Assembly (NCBI RefSeq): GCF_006265225.1
Contig: NZ_VDCS01000005.1
Location: forward strand, 1-64,000
Length of the DNA: 64,000 bases
Direction: 5' to 3'
Source of the DNA: Allotamlana fucoidanivorans
Lineage (GTDB): Bacteria > Bacteroidota > Bacteroidia > Flavobacteriales > Flavobacteriaceae
Every line of letters begins with the position of its first letter. The first letter of the stretch is position 1. Position numbers and translations under genes: made by a program. The notes under the pieces were generated by a model that ran no database searches, was not told the origin of the DNA, and saw only the letters and a list, made by a program, of their open reading frames with translations. This document shows positions 18,351-29,010 of the stretch, piece after piece.

Positions 18351-20240
18351 TTATTTGCTCAGCTTAAGAATAAATGACTCAAGCGGTTTAATATCTATAC
18401 GAACACGTGCCTGATTCCCTGTAACTTTTAACGTTGATGTGTACGTTTTATAAAGTTGGTCTTTTAGAACATATTTACCATCTGTCAACTGCCACTCCTG
18501 TACAATTTCCTCTGGTAAGCCTAATTCAAATCCGAATGTATCATGAGTGTCAAAATTTGAAATAATAATTAATTTTTCATCTTCGCTCCACCTCACAAAA
18601 GACAATACTTTGTCATTATACCACTCAGTGTAGTGCTCATTAAACAATTGAATATCGGCATAGTTGCCCATCAAAGCTTCACTATGTATAGTAAAGTTTA
18701 GTAATCGTTTATAAAAATCTCTTAACGCTTTTTCTTCTTTGGTAAGTTGACCGCCATCAAACTTTTTATCATTGACCCAACGTTGATGTGCTGGCACACC
18801 TACATAATCAAAAATAGATGTTCTGGTTGCTGAACCAAACCCTGCATTTTCAGAAGCATCTTCACCAACTTCTTGACCAAAATATATCATAGTTGGCGCT
18901 GTTGAAGACGTTGCAGAAACCACCATAGCTGGTTTCCCTTTATCTGCATTACCGGCAAAATCAGGACTAGCAATACGCTGTTCGTCATGATTTTCTAAAA
19001 AATGAAGCATATGATGTTCAATATCAGCAAGCTCATTCAGAATTGGAGGAATATTAGTGGTTTTACCATGACCTTGCATGACATGTTTTAACGTATCATA
19101 AAGCTGTACTTTATCATACAAATAATCCATTTTCCCTTTTCTTATATAGTCTCTATATAACCACGGGTTATAAACTTCAGCCAGTAAAAAGGCTTCTGGA
19201 TTTTTCATTTTTATAGCCGAGTTCATGAAACTCCAAAATTCAACAGGTACCATTTCAGCCATATCATACCTAAAGCCATCAACACCCTTAGCAACCCAAT
19301 ACAGTGCTATATCTCTAAATTTAATCCATGAATTCGGCACTTTTTTATTTTTCCAAAACTCAAAATGCGCTTTATAATCTTTAGTATCAAAGTCCTCTGG
19401 TAAGGTATCAAAATCTTTATGACCTTCTGGAGACACCCCGTAATTTACTTTTATAGTTTCGTACCAATCATTCACATCTGGTTTTGAGGCTCTCGAGCCA
19501 TTGCCTGTCCATTTAGCTGGCGTCTCTTCAAATATACCATCAATCAAAGGGTGCTTTTCGCCACCTAAGGGCTTATTGTTATCGTGCCAATCTGGCAACT
19601 GAAACGATTCGCCCGGATTGTAGTAAAAATTATTATCTACATGATAAGTCACACTAGTATCATCATCTTCTCCAAAATCTTTTACACCTTTAGGTTTCGT
19701 AATACTCGCATAATTTCTGGCCACATGATTTGGCACAATATCAATAATAACCTTTAAACCAGCTTTATGAGAACGCTCTATTAAGCTTTGAAATTCTTCT
19801 AATCGGTTTTCAACATTCTCAGCTAAATCCGGATTTACGTTATAATAATCTTTTACGGCATAAGGTGAACCAGCTCTTCCTTTTACTACCTCTGGATCAT
19901 CATTTGAAATACCATATGCAGTATAATCTCTAATAACCCCATGGTGTGGCACACCTGTATACCAAATATGAGTAACCCCTAAATTCTTAATTTCCTTTAA
20001 GGCTTTCATTGAAAAATCATTAAACTTTCCAACGCCATTTTCTTCAATAGTGCCCCAAGGTTTATTGGTGGTATTGGTATTCCCGAATAATCTTGTAAAA
20101 ACCTGATAGACTACTTCCTTTTTCTTAACATCTTTCATTGTTAAATTCGTATTAACGTTCAACTCATTTTTAGTTTCCTTACAAGCAAAGAAACAGCTAA
20201 ATAGTACTACGAATATAATTTTTACTAATTTCATTTTCAC
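18351..20240 (-). CDS. GH13 family glycosidase lipoprotein
   Basis: This 629-residue protein has a lipobox (FFAC, Cys20). The GH13 catalytic residues are in place: DIVPNH (167-172), GFRYDMAEM with nucleophile Asp326, FLLAEVYNP with acid/base Glu355 and LENHDEQR with Asp419. It differs from its neighbour in a long insertion between regions I and II (about 178-300), so the two are not simple duplicates and probably have different specificities. It overlaps the GH31 gene by 4 bases and is spaced one base from the next GH13 gene. Expected location is the periplasmic face of a membrane. Confidence 0.9.
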   Translation of the reverse strand: MKMKLVKIIFVVLFSCFFACKETKNELNVNTNLTMKDVKKKEVVYQVFTRLFGNTNTTNKPWGTIEENGVGKFNDFSMKALKEIKNLGVTHIWYTGVPHHGVIRDYTAYGISNDDPEVVKGRAGSPYAVKDYYNVNPDLAENVENRLEEFQSLIERSHKAGLKVIIDIVPNHVARNYASITKPKGVKDFGEDDDTSVTYHVDNNFYYNPGESFQLPDWHDNNKPLGGEKHPLIDGIFEETPAKWTGNGSRASKPDVNDWYETIKVNYGVSPEGHKDFDTLPEDFDTKDYKAHFEFWKNKKVPNSWIKFRDIALYWVAKGVDGFRYDMAEMVPVEFWSFMNSAIKMKNPEAFLLAEVYNPWLYRDYIRKGKMDYLYDKVQLYDTLKHVMQGHGKTTNIPPILNELADIEHHMLHFLENHDEQRIASPDFAGNADKGKPAMVVSATSSTAPTMIYFGQEVGEDASENAGFGSATRTSIFDYVGVPAHQRWVNDKKFDGGQLTKEEKALRDFYKRLLNFTIHSEALMGNYADIQLFNEHYTEWYNDKVLSFVRWSEDEKLIIISNFDTHDTFGFELGLPEEIVQEWQLTDGKYVLKDQLYKTYTSTLKVTGNQARVRIDIKPLESFILKLSK

Positions 20241-22624
20241 AGTTTTATTTGAATATCTTTTATTTCATTTGTTTTCCAAACCAATGTCATCGTCAAACTT
20301 TTTGATGAGGCGTTCCATTTAAAGCGCTTTTTTTCTCCTTCAACAAAAACGCCTTTTGGTTCGTTTTGAATATTATGCACAACAAACTCTAACTTCTTTT
20401 TACTTGCTTTTTCAGCGTTTCCGATTTCAGCATGCCATGTAAACTCTAAAAACTCACCTGAATAAGCTGCCTTATATGTTACTATTTCATACAATCCTTT
20501 TTTAAAGGCATTAGGTGTTGTTCCATCGTCATTATAATAAGCTCTCGAGCTATTCTTAACGGAATCGGCATGATAATAATGCAGTTGTAATGTATTTGCA
20601 TTATATGATTCTGTACTCTGCATTGGTAATGCCATAGGAATAAAAGCGCCTGCTCGCACAAAAGTGGGAATGCTTCTTGTTTGAACTGCTATAGATTTGG
20701 TTTGTCCACCGCTATACAATGTATTGGTATAAAAATCAAACCATGTATTATTTTTAGGAAAATAAACATTTTGCGCTTGCTGACCTGGCTTTAAAATTGG
20801 TGCCACTAAAAAATCATGTCCCCACAAATAGGTTTCTGAGTAGTCTTGAAGTTCTTTATTATCAGGCTCTTCAAAAAACAACGGACGCATGAGTGGTTTT
20901 CCAAACTGGTTATTTTCATAAACCAAGTTATAATTATACGGCAAAAGTTTATACCGTAATTCAATAGCTTCTTTAGCCAGAGCCTTAGCACTGTTACTTC
21001 TAAACACAGGCTCACTAGCCACTTCTTCCTGAGCATGTGGTCTGTATATAGGCTGAAAAACACCATACTGTAACCAACGTGTATACAATTCATCATCTAG
21101 ATTAGCGCCTGCAAATCCACCCAAATCTGAATGCATATAGGCTAAGCCCTGCATACTCATTTGTAGAGCGATTTCTGGTTGACTTTGTAAACCTCCCCAA
21201 GTTCTATTAACATCACCAGACCAAGGCACAAGACCGTAACGCTGTGCTCCAGAATACCCAGCGCGCATGAGTATAAACGGACGCTTTTCAGGGAAATCTC
21301 TTTGATACCCTTCTAATACTAGGCGTGCCCAATCGCTTCCATAAATATTATGCACCTCATCAGCCGTTCCTGTAGCATGAAGTAAATCTGACGGATGAAC
21401 CTCAGGTTCTCCTAAATCACCCCAAATACCCTCTACACCTTTACTAATGATAGCATCACGATAAATATTCCAAAACCATTTTTCGCCTTCGGGTTTATAA
21501 ATATCAATCAATCCCGTATTCCCGAAAAAGAAGTCATAGGTGTATGGATTCCCTAACGAATCTTTTGCCAAAACTTCTTTAGCCACGGCATCATCCCATC
21601 GCTTAGAAGTTGTTAAAACAAAAGGCTCTGTAATAACCACGGTTTTTACATTGTTTCGTTTCAACTTTCTTACCATGCCAACAAAATCAGGAAATGAATC
21701 TTTATAGACTTCAAGATTTCCCATAGTTCCTTGCACATCTTTTCCAAACCAATACAAGTCTAAAATAATAGCATCCACGGGAATCTTTTCTTTTCTAAAC
21801 TTATGGATTGTCATTTCTGTTTCCTTTTGAGAATGATATCCAAATCGACTAGAAAAATTCCCCAAAGCCCATCGTGGTAGCATGGGTTGTTTTCCTGTAA
21901 GATTGGTATAACTACTGGTAATATCATACCAGGAATCTCCCGCTATGATTTGGTAGGTCTTTCTTCCTGAAATGGTTTCATAAGTCAAGGTATTGTTGTC
22001 ATGACTATCTAAATCTAAATATCCAATAGGCGCATTATCAAAATGAACCATATATCGTTTTGAAGACATTACAATGGGTAAAGTAAAATTCATGAGTTCA
22101 CTGTGATCTTCATAACCATAGTGTGCGCGGTTATAAAGCTGCAAGCGATACCCTCGGCGATTCATACCTAAGGCACGGGCACCGCCACCATACAATACTT
22201 CATCGTCTGTCAAATTAAAGGCTAAGGTTTCAAACTCATCTGTCTTCACATAGCCTTCTTCTTCAGAAAGCAGTGGTTTTCCCTCATACTGGTACGAGAT
22301 TTGAAAGGGTGCTTTTTGAATAGCAACATGTATGCCTTTTGAAGAAAAGCTAAGTTTATTTTCAAACTCCTCTAAGGCAACCTTTACCCTTTCAGGATTC
22401 ATAACAACAGCATGTGAGCTTTTAATTTTTGTTTCTGAAAGTGGTACAAAAGTGGTTTCTACAATTTTTGGTGTGTAAAACTGAACATAATAAGTACCAT
22501 CACTCACAGTAATCTCTAAAACCTCATTTTGATTTACCTTTGCGCTTTTAAATACCCGATTTTCATTTTGAGTAAACCCAAAAACACAGACAAACAGGGC
22601 TAATACAACTAATCTTAATTTCAT
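20237..22624 (-). CDS. GH31 alpha-glucosidase, exported
   Basis: This 795-residue protein has a signal peptide cut near residue 19 (FGFTQ). It has an N-terminal galactose-mutarotase-like domain, a GH31 barrel and C-terminal beta domains. The nucleophile is expected to be Asp403 in GIWGDLGEP and the acid/base Asp471 in VPWSGDVNRTW; VDAIILDLYWFG is the substrate-binding strand. It resembles SusB-complementing alpha-glucosidases that release glucose from non-reducing ends, although GH31 also contains transglucosidases and alpha-xylosidases. The genomic context favours alpha-glucosidase. It directly abuts the esterase gene. Confidence 0.9.
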   Translation of the reverse strand: MKLRLVVLALFVCVFGFTQNENRVFKSAKVNQNEVLEITVSDGTYYVQFYTPKIVETTFVPLSETKIKSSHAVVMNPERVKVALEEFENKLSFSSKGIHVAIQKAPFQISYQYEGKPLLSEEEGYVKTDEFETLAFNLTDDEVLYGGGARALGMNRRGYRLQLYNRAHYGYEDHSELMNFTLPIVMSSKRYMVHFDNAPIGYLDLDSHDNNTLTYETISGRKTYQIIAGDSWYDITSSYTNLTGKQPMLPRWALGNFSSRFGYHSQKETEMTIHKFRKEKIPVDAIILDLYWFGKDVQGTMGNLEVYKDSFPDFVGMVRKLKRNNVKTVVITEPFVLTTSKRWDDAVAKEVLAKDSLGNPYTYDFFFGNTGLIDIYKPEGEKWFWNIYRDAIISKGVEGIWGDLGEPEVHPSDLLHATGTADEVHNIYGSDWARLVLEGYQRDFPEKRPFILMRAGYSGAQRYGLVPWSGDVNRTWGGLQSQPEIALQMSMQGLAYMHSDLGGFAGANLDDELYTRWLQYGVFQPIYRPHAQEEVASEPVFRSNSAKALAKEAIELRYKLLPYNYNLVYENNQFGKPLMRPLFFEEPDNKELQDYSETYLWGHDFLVAPILKPGQQAQNVYFPKNNTWFDFYTNTLYSGGQTKSIAVQTRSIPTFVRAGAFIPMALPMQSTESYNANTLQLHYYHADSVKNSSRAYYNDDGTTPNAFKKGLYEIVTYKAAYSGEFLEFTWHAEIGNAEKASKKKLEFVVHNIQNEPKGVFVEGEKKRFKWNASSKSLTMTLVWKTNEIKDIQIKL

Positions 22625-24685
22625 CTACTTTTTTAATAAATATGTTAATGGAATATGTAAACGTTTGTTCCAAGCGCTCTCTGTATGATCTGCACCCTGG
22701 AACTTAAAATTTTCATATTGCGGTTTGGTATAGCCGTTTGGTTTTAAAATATTTTCAACCTGTAAAGCATACTGCAGATAATGCTTATCAAGGGTTTCTG
22801 TGCCATAATCGAAATACAGACGATGGGTTTTGGGATTGGGCAAATGCGTTTCCATATAATTAAGAATGGCATGAGGCACGGTTGAAAACGTATCTGAAAC
22901 TGGTACTACTCCAGGCCAATGCGTTGAGAGACATGCCGCCGCACCAAATACATTTGGATACTCACAGATAGCATACATAGACATTAAACCACCCATACTT
23001 GATCCAGCTACAAATGTATTTTCAAGATTGGTGTAGGTTGAAAATTGTTCATCAACAAGTGGCTTGAGTTCTTGAACTATAAATCGTAAATAGTTATCAC
23101 CATGTAAAGCTTTATCAGAGTTGGGATCAGCTTTTAATGCCAAGGCCTTTTTTTGAATATCTGGGCTTAAGTTTTTAAAGACTTTCTGAGGAAATAAATC
23201 CTGCCAACGCAAGTTTTTTATATTATGGATGCCTACTATAATAAAATCTTTTACAACCCCTTTATTCAACAGTTTTGTAGCCACCTTATCTACTTTCCAT
23301 GCTTGTTTGTTCCAAGTACTGGCGGGGTCAAAAAGCATTTGTCCATCATGCATATATAATACCGCATATTTTTTATCTTCGGAATAGTTTTCAGGAAGCC
23401 AAACATCAACAGGTCTTGACACTATATACTTTGAGGTATACCCCTCTAATCGCATTAAACTCCCATTTGATACATTAATGCCCCTATACGGCTTAAATGT
23501 CATGGTGGTTTCTGGCATATTGAACAACCATTTAATAGCTGTTTCAAATTCATTTTTCCAAAACGATTCACTATGAGTGCCTTCAGGAGTTATTTTCATT
23601 TTTAGATTTTGCCTGTTAAAACCTTGGTTAATTAAAAGCGTATACATTTTAGTGACATGGGTCTCCATATCACTAGACTCTTTACCACCCCCTAAAAGAT
23701 ACACCTTAGACTTGTTAGCTGCATGAGCTCGTTTGGTTGTAAAATCATAAACCTGATTAAAATACCAAAACGAGGGTGAAAACACAGCCGATTTACCAAA
23801 CACACCGGGTCTTTCAAACGCTGCATAATGTGCAAACAAACCACCCATTGAAGCTCCTATAATAGCGGTGTTTTCAGGATTTGATTTTGTTCGAAATGTA
23901 TGATCTATTTCTGACTTAAGTGTATTTACTAAAAAATCTAAATAGCCTTTAGCCTCACCTTTTCCATGACGTTCTGCATCCCAAGGGGCATACTCACTCA
24001 GTCTTTTATCATTTCCATGATCGACAGCCACCACAATTAAACCAAAACCCAATTTTTCATATAATTTATTAAGGGTTTCGTCAACTTCCCATTCCCCACT
24101 ATAAGATGTTTTTATATCAAAAACATTTTGTCCGTCTTGCAGATATAACACAGGGTAGTAATTGGTTGAACTTTCATAATTTGGAGGTAAATACACAGTA
24201 ATTTTTCGCGTTCTTTTTAATTGAGGTATGTTATAATTTTCAGCAAACACAGTGACATTTGCAGCCGCTGTAGAAGAATTAACATGTCCCGAATCCTGCC
24301 AATTCACTATATGGATATTTACAGTATCATTTAATTTATTAAAGGAATAAACCCTATTTTCTATGGGATTACCATCTGACGCGCATTCTACTGAATTCCA
24401 ATCGCCTTTGGTGAACTTAAAACTAATGTGTTCCTTGTATTTTGGTACTGTAATTTGATACTGATTCCGTAATTTTTTAAGTTTAAATAGATTGCGCCCA
24501 CCTGACCAACCTTCAAAATTGCCTGAAATAAACAAATCATTGTTAAAATCATGACTTTCAGGCAAGCCCTTAACAATAAAAGTTACAAGTTCATCACCAA
24601 GTATAGGATTGTCTTTATCGTTTTTTTTGCCAAAACACGACCATAAAAACAGAGCACTACATACTAAAACACACCATCTATACAT
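22625..24685 (-). CDS. Lipoprotein with a starch-binding-like domain and two tandem esterase domains
   Basis: This 686-residue protein has a lipobox (LWSC, Cys17). Residues about 33-130 form a beta domain like carbohydrate-binding families acting on starch (FISGNFEGWSGG). Two Esterase_D-type alpha/beta hydrolases follow: the first (about 145-390) has Ser279 in GASMGG and His371 in EGTHSESFW; the second (about 400-686) has Ser563 in GSSMGG and a histidine in GADHTESAW. Both nucleophile and histidine are retained, so both domains may be active. Within a starch operon it could remove acyl groups from modified glucan. The tandem arrangement in one chain is unusual. Confidence 0.82.
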   Translation of the reverse strand: MYRWCVLVCSALFLWSCFGKKNDKDNPILGDELVTFIVKGLPESHDFNNDLFISGNFEGWSGGRNLFKLKKLRNQYQITVPKYKEHISFKFTKGDWNSVECASDGNPIENRVYSFNKLNDTVNIHIVNWQDSGHVNSSTAAANVTVFAENYNIPQLKRTRKITVYLPPNYESSTNYYPVLYLQDGQNVFDIKTSYSGEWEVDETLNKLYEKLGFGLIVVAVDHGNDKRLSEYAPWDAERHGKGEAKGYLDFLVNTLKSEIDHTFRTKSNPENTAIIGASMGGLFAHYAAFERPGVFGKSAVFSPSFWYFNQVYDFTTKRAHAANKSKVYLLGGGKESSDMETHVTKMYTLLINQGFNRQNLKMKITPEGTHSESFWKNEFETAIKWLFNMPETTMTFKPYRGINVSNGSLMRLEGYTSKYIVSRPVDVWLPENYSEDKKYAVLYMHDGQMLFDPASTWNKQAWKVDKVATKLLNKGVVKDFIIVGIHNIKNLRWQDLFPQKVFKNLSPDIQKKALALKADPNSDKALHGDNYLRFIVQELKPLVDEQFSTYTNLENTFVAGSSMGGLMSMYAICEYPNVFGAAACLSTHWPGVVPVSDTFSTVPHAILNYMETHLPNPKTHRLYFDYGTETLDKHYLQYALQVENILKPNGYTKPQYENFKFQGADHTESAWNKRLHIPLTYLLKK

Positions 24686-24703
24686 GGTTTTAAATCTATT
24701 TTA

Positions 24704-26623
24704 TTAATTCAATTTTGTTGTTAAAATCACGCTTCCTTTTTGAGTAAGTTCTAAAACATCTTTCCACACCAATTCTTCTGAAGTTATTATATTTTTAAAG
24801 GTTTTACCCGATACGTTCATTTCTTTAAAACGTTTTAACTCTAAAGAAACAGGAGCTTCATTTTTGTTAATGATATGCATAACTATTTCGTCTTCAAAAA
24901 CTCTAAACAGCACATAAACACCATTTTCAGGTGAAAAATGAACAGTTTTCCCATTATGAATGGCTTTACTGTTTTTTCTATAATTCAGTATTTGTTTTAG
25001 AAAATATTGCATGCCTTTTTGTGTTTCAGTTAAGCCTTCGCCGGTAAAGGCATTAACAGTATCACCATCCCATCCTCCTGGAAAATCTGTTCTTACCAAA
25101 CCATGATCTCCAGGATTTTTGAAGTCATCCATCAATATCTCTGTTCCATAATAAATTTGAGGTATTCTTGGTATGACTAACAAATAGCTTACGGCCATTT
25201 TTGTGTTTGCTACATCACCTTTGAGTTGTGTATAAATGCGACTCATATCATGATTATCTGGAAAAACCATCAAATCTTGGGCGCTCGTATAATGGAAGTC
25301 ATTGGCTAAACCTTCATATATTTTAATTAAACCTTCATTCCAGTTATCAGCTTCATTAAGACCGCTAACTACAGTGGCCTGCATGGCAAAATCCATTGGA
25401 GATCTTAAATTAGACTCATACCCATCATGGTTTTTAGCACCTCTTTGCCAATACCCTATGATAAGCGGGTTGTAACTCCATTCTTCACCTACAATGCTAA
25501 AGTTTGGATACTCATTCATAATGGTTCCTGCCCAAACACTCATAAATTCCTTATCTGGATACGGATAGGTATCTTGACGAATGCCTCCAAGGTTACATGC
25601 TTCTATCCACCAAATGCTATTTTGAATAATATATTTGGCCATAAACGGATTACGCTGATTCAAATCTGGCATGGTTTCAACAAACCACCCTTTTACCATA
25701 CCGTCTTTATCTGAACTTGCCGCATACGGATCTTGATTGGTTGTTCTTTTATGATTAGAGCGCTTTGTTATTTCTGAATTCCAGTTATCCTTGTTTTTTT
25801 CGTAATTTTTCTGATAATTTACCCAATCTTTAAACGGCAAATCTTTCATCCACCAATGCTCTAAACCGCAATGGTTGGCCACCTGATCAATGATTAATTT
25901 CATCCCACGTTTAGCCATTTGATCTGATAGCAACTTATAGTCTTGAAATGTTCCGTAACGCGGATCAATTTCATAATAATCTGTAATGGCGTAACCATGA
26001 TATGACCCTGATGCCATATTATTTGTTAACAACGGACTAGACCAAATGGCCGTAAAACCCAAATCATCAATATAATCAAGATGATTAATAATTCCTTGAA
26101 TATCACCCCCATGACGCGCATAATCATCAGATCTATCAATGGTTTTTTCAAGCAAAGTCTCTACAATATCGTTTTCAGGATTACCATTGGCAAATCGATC
26201 TGGTGTTATCAAATAAATGGCATCACTGCTATCAAAGCCCTGATACGCTTCAGCCAAGCGTTCTCTTTGTTTGAGTTCATACTTGTAAGTGAGTGTTTCT
26301 TTTCCTTTTTGATTAAAAACAATATCAAAGAACCCGGGTTTGGTAGATGCATGAATATTTAAATCGATAAACATATAATTGGGGCTATCAGCTTTATGAA
26401 TGTTTTCAATAGTAACACCCTCATGGTTTATAACTGGCGTAGCCAATGAAATATCTGGATGATGCACTAGTAACTGAAGTGAGGTATCTTTAAAACCAAT
26501 CCACCAGTAAGCTGGTTCAACACGATTAATTTGTGAATTTACAGTCATACTAAAAAGAAATAAGGTTAGAATAACACATATAGGATGTCGTTTTAACAAT
26601 AACGTATTTGTTTCATATTTCAT
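24704..26623 (-). CDS. GH13 neopullulanase/cyclomaltodextrinase-like enzyme (SusA-like)
   Basis: This 639-residue exported protein starts with a signal peptide ending near residue 30 (MTVNS). An N-terminal cyclomaltodextrinase-type domain (about 32-120) precedes the GH13 barrel. The catalytic residues are Asp351 (GGIRQDTYPYP), Glu380 (SIVGEEWSYNP) and Asp459 (FPDNHDMSR); region I is DQVANH. The YYEIDPRYGTFQDYKLL segment is typical of the neopullulanase group, as in Bacteroides SusA. It should degrade cyclic and branched dextrins in the periplasm. It sits between GH65 and the double esterase in the operon. Confidence 0.92.
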   Translation of the reverse strand: MKYETNTLLLKRHPICVILTLFLFSMTVNSQINRVEPAYWWIGFKDTSLQLLVHHPDISLATPVINHEGVTIENIHKADSPNYMFIDLNIHASTKPGFFDIVFNQKGKETLTYKYELKQRERLAEAYQGFDSSDAIYLITPDRFANGNPENDIVETLLEKTIDRSDDYARHGGDIQGIINHLDYIDDLGFTAIWSSPLLTNNMASGSYHGYAITDYYEIDPRYGTFQDYKLLSDQMAKRGMKLIIDQVANHCGLEHWWMKDLPFKDWVNYQKNYEKNKDNWNSEITKRSNHKRTTNQDPYAASSDKDGMVKGWFVETMPDLNQRNPFMAKYIIQNSIWWIEACNLGGIRQDTYPYPDKEFMSVWAGTIMNEYPNFSIVGEEWSYNPLIIGYWQRGAKNHDGYESNLRSPMDFAMQATVVSGLNEADNWNEGLIKIYEGLANDFHYTSAQDLMVFPDNHDMSRIYTQLKGDVANTKMAVSYLLVIPRIPQIYYGTEILMDDFKNPGDHGLVRTDFPGGWDGDTVNAFTGEGLTETQKGMQYFLKQILNYRKNSKAIHNGKTVHFSPENGVYVLFRVFEDEIVMHIINKNEAPVSLELKRFKEMNVSGKTFKNIITSEELVWKDVLELTQKGSVILTTKLN

Positions 26624-26689
26624 GATTCCTTTTATTTTCTATTAATCTTAATAAGGTTTTTTAGACTTGAAAATGCTTTGATTTTAGTC

Positions 26690-28999
26690 TTAGTGTTCAA
26701 CAGTTAAAGGTGTATACTCCAATTTAGTCAACTTACCATTCACTAAAATATCTAGTGCTTCGCCTTTTACAACTTGAAAACTTGTGTTGCTCTGAGTAAC
26801 ATTTACCTTTAAAACATGATTTCTGAAGTTTACTTTAAAAGAATACCCCTGCCATTGCTTTGGAATTTTAGGTGCAAAGGCTAATAAATCATCCTTAACA
26901 CGCATGCCTCCAAAGCCTTCAACAATACTCATCCAAGTGCCTGCCATAGACGTAATGTGTAAGCCTTCATGAACTTCATGATTATAATCGTCAAGATCCA
27001 ATCTAGAAGTGCGTAAGTAAAAGGTATAGGCCTGATCCATTCTACCCAACTTTGCCGCCTGAATACTATGTACACAAGGTGACAATGAACTTTCATGTAC
27101 CGTAAATGGTTCGTAAAAATCAAAATGTCTTTCAAGTGCTTCTGTTGTAAAATCATCTTCAAAGAAGTAAAACCCTTGTAAAGTATCTGCCTGTTTAATG
27201 TAGGGTGAACGTAAAATTCTATCCCAAGACCACTTCTGATTGATAGGTCGTTCACTTTTAGGTAAATCGGCCACAGTGATTAATTCTTTATCTAAAAACC
27301 CATCTTGTTGTAAGTATACGCCATGCTTTTCTGAGTATGGAAAATACATGTTTTGGGCAACTGCTTTCCACGCTTCTAATTCAGATTCAGAAAGGTTTAC
27401 TTTTGCGTTGATTCTGTCGTAATCGGTAAAATAATTGGTTTTTACTTTTGCGATATTTTCTAAAGCATATTCAATACACCATTTTGCCAAATAATTGGTA
27501 TACCAGTTGTTGTTTACATTATTTTCATATTCATTAGGCCCTGTTACACCAAGAATAACATACTTATCCTTATCGGTAGAAAACGTAGCTCTTTGGTGCC
27601 AAAAACGCGCAATACCTATAAGTACTTCCAGTCCTTTTTCAGGGATGTAACTATAATCTCCCGTATATCTGTGGTAGTTATAAATAGCAAATGCTATGGC
27701 GCCATTTCTATGGATTTCCTCAAAGGTAATTTCCCATTCATTGTGACACTCTTCACCATTCATGGTAACCATAGGATATAAAGCAGCTCCATTGGTAAAC
27801 CCTAATTTACCTGCATTCTCAATAGCTTTATCTAAATGGTGATAACGGTACTCTAAAAGTGTTCTAGCCACCTGCTGATCTTTTGTGGCCATATAGAAAG
27901 GTATGCAATAGGCTTCGGTATCCCAATAAGTGCTTCCGCCATATTTTTCTCCTGTAAATCCTTTTGGACCAATATTTAATCTGGCATCTTTACCTAAATA
28001 GGTTTGATTTAAATGAAAGATATTAAAACGAATACCTTGTTGCGCTTTTACATCGCCTTCAATAACAATATCTGCCATGTCCCAAATTCCAGCCCATGCT
28101 TGCGCTTGATCTGCTAACATTTTCTCAAACCCTTTAGCCGTAGCTTTCTGAAGCACCTCTTTAGCGGTATCAACTAATTTTGATTTATCGTAATATCTGT
28201 CTACAGTATAGCCACCAAATTTATGAATGGTAAAGGTTTCATTCTGCTTAATTTGAGCGGTATAACTATAGGTAATTTTAAGGTCTTCAATTTTGGTCTC
28301 AGGCTCAAAATCTTTTGAAATGCCATTAACCAACAATTGCGATGTCATAAACGCGCAAGTGTGAAAACCTGTTTTCATGGTTTTGGCTTCAATAAAAGCC
28401 TGTTGATTGGTTTCACTTATTTTAGTTGTATCCCAAAATTTATCATCCCAATTAGAATCTTCATTCATGATGCCTGAATCTAAATATGGTTGAAAGGTAA
28501 TTTCGGCATCAACATTTAAAGGAGTTACTTGGTAGCGAATAGCACCAACCTCATCTAAATCTAAACTTAAAAAGCGAACCGATTTTACTTCTACTTCAAT
28601 ATCATTAGGAAGGGTGGCTCTGAAAGTTCTAGATAACCAACCTTCTTTCATATTGAGTTCTCTTCTGAAATCATCAACCGATTTACAGGTATTCAAATCT
28701 AAGGATTCCCCATTAACAATTACGTTTATACCTATCCAACTTGGTGCATTAAGTACTTTAGCAAAATATTCTGGATAACCATTTTTCCACCAACCTACGC
28801 GTGTTTTATCTGGATAATACACCCCAGCGATGTAACTTCCTTGAAATGTTGCCCCAGAGTATTGTTCTTCAAAATTGGCACGTTGCCCCATGGCACCATT
28901 ACCAATACTGAAAATACTCTCAGAAGCTTCTACATGACTTGGCTCAAATCCTTCTTCAATGATTGACCAATTGTTTGGTTTTATATAATCTAAATTCAT
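26690..28999 (-). CDS. GH65 maltose phosphorylase
   Basis: This 769-residue protein has no signal peptide and should be cytoplasmic. The GH65 catalytic acid is Glu490 in GVTGPNEYENNVNNN, and the family signature GFTGEKYGGSTYWDTEAYC (347-365) is intact. It splits an alpha-disaccharide with phosphate to glucose and beta-glucose 1-phosphate. Trehalose and kojibiose phosphorylases share the fold, but the downstream beta-phosphoglucomutase and the amylases next to it favour maltose. It begins 11 bases after the beta-PGM gene. Confidence 0.92.
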   Translation of the reverse strand: MNLDYIKPNNWSIIEEGFEPSHVEASESIFSIGNGAMGQRANFEEQYSGATFQGSYIAGVYYPDKTRVGWWKNGYPEYFAKVLNAPSWIGINVIVNGESLDLNTCKSVDDFRRELNMKEGWLSRTFRATLPNDIEVEVKSVRFLSLDLDEVGAIRYQVTPLNVDAEITFQPYLDSGIMNEDSNWDDKFWDTTKISETNQQAFIEAKTMKTGFHTCAFMTSQLLVNGISKDFEPETKIEDLKITYSYTAQIKQNETFTIHKFGGYTVDRYYDKSKLVDTAKEVLQKATAKGFEKMLADQAQAWAGIWDMADIVIEGDVKAQQGIRFNIFHLNQTYLGKDARLNIGPKGFTGEKYGGSTYWDTEAYCIPFYMATKDQQVARTLLEYRYHHLDKAIENAGKLGFTNGAALYPMVTMNGEECHNEWEITFEEIHRNGAIAFAIYNYHRYTGDYSYIPEKGLEVLIGIARFWHQRATFSTDKDKYVILGVTGPNEYENNVNNNWYTNYLAKWCIEYALENIAKVKTNYFTDYDRINAKVNLSESELEAWKAVAQNMYFPYSEKHGVYLQQDGFLDKELITVADLPKSERPINQKWSWDRILRSPYIKQADTLQGFYFFEDDFTTEALERHFDFYEPFTVHESSLSPCVHSIQAAKLGRMDQAYTFYLRTSRLDLDDYNHEVHEGLHITSMAGTWMSIVEGFGGMRVKDDLLAFAPKIPKQWQGYSFKVNFRNHVLKVNVTQSNTSFQVVKGEALDILVNGKLTKLEYTPLTVEH

Positions 29000-29010
29000 T
29001 ATTTTCTATT

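Noticed and set aside
25427-26362. Long + strand frames inside the GH13 gene
   Set aside because: Antisense shadows of a gene with complete catalytic motifs.
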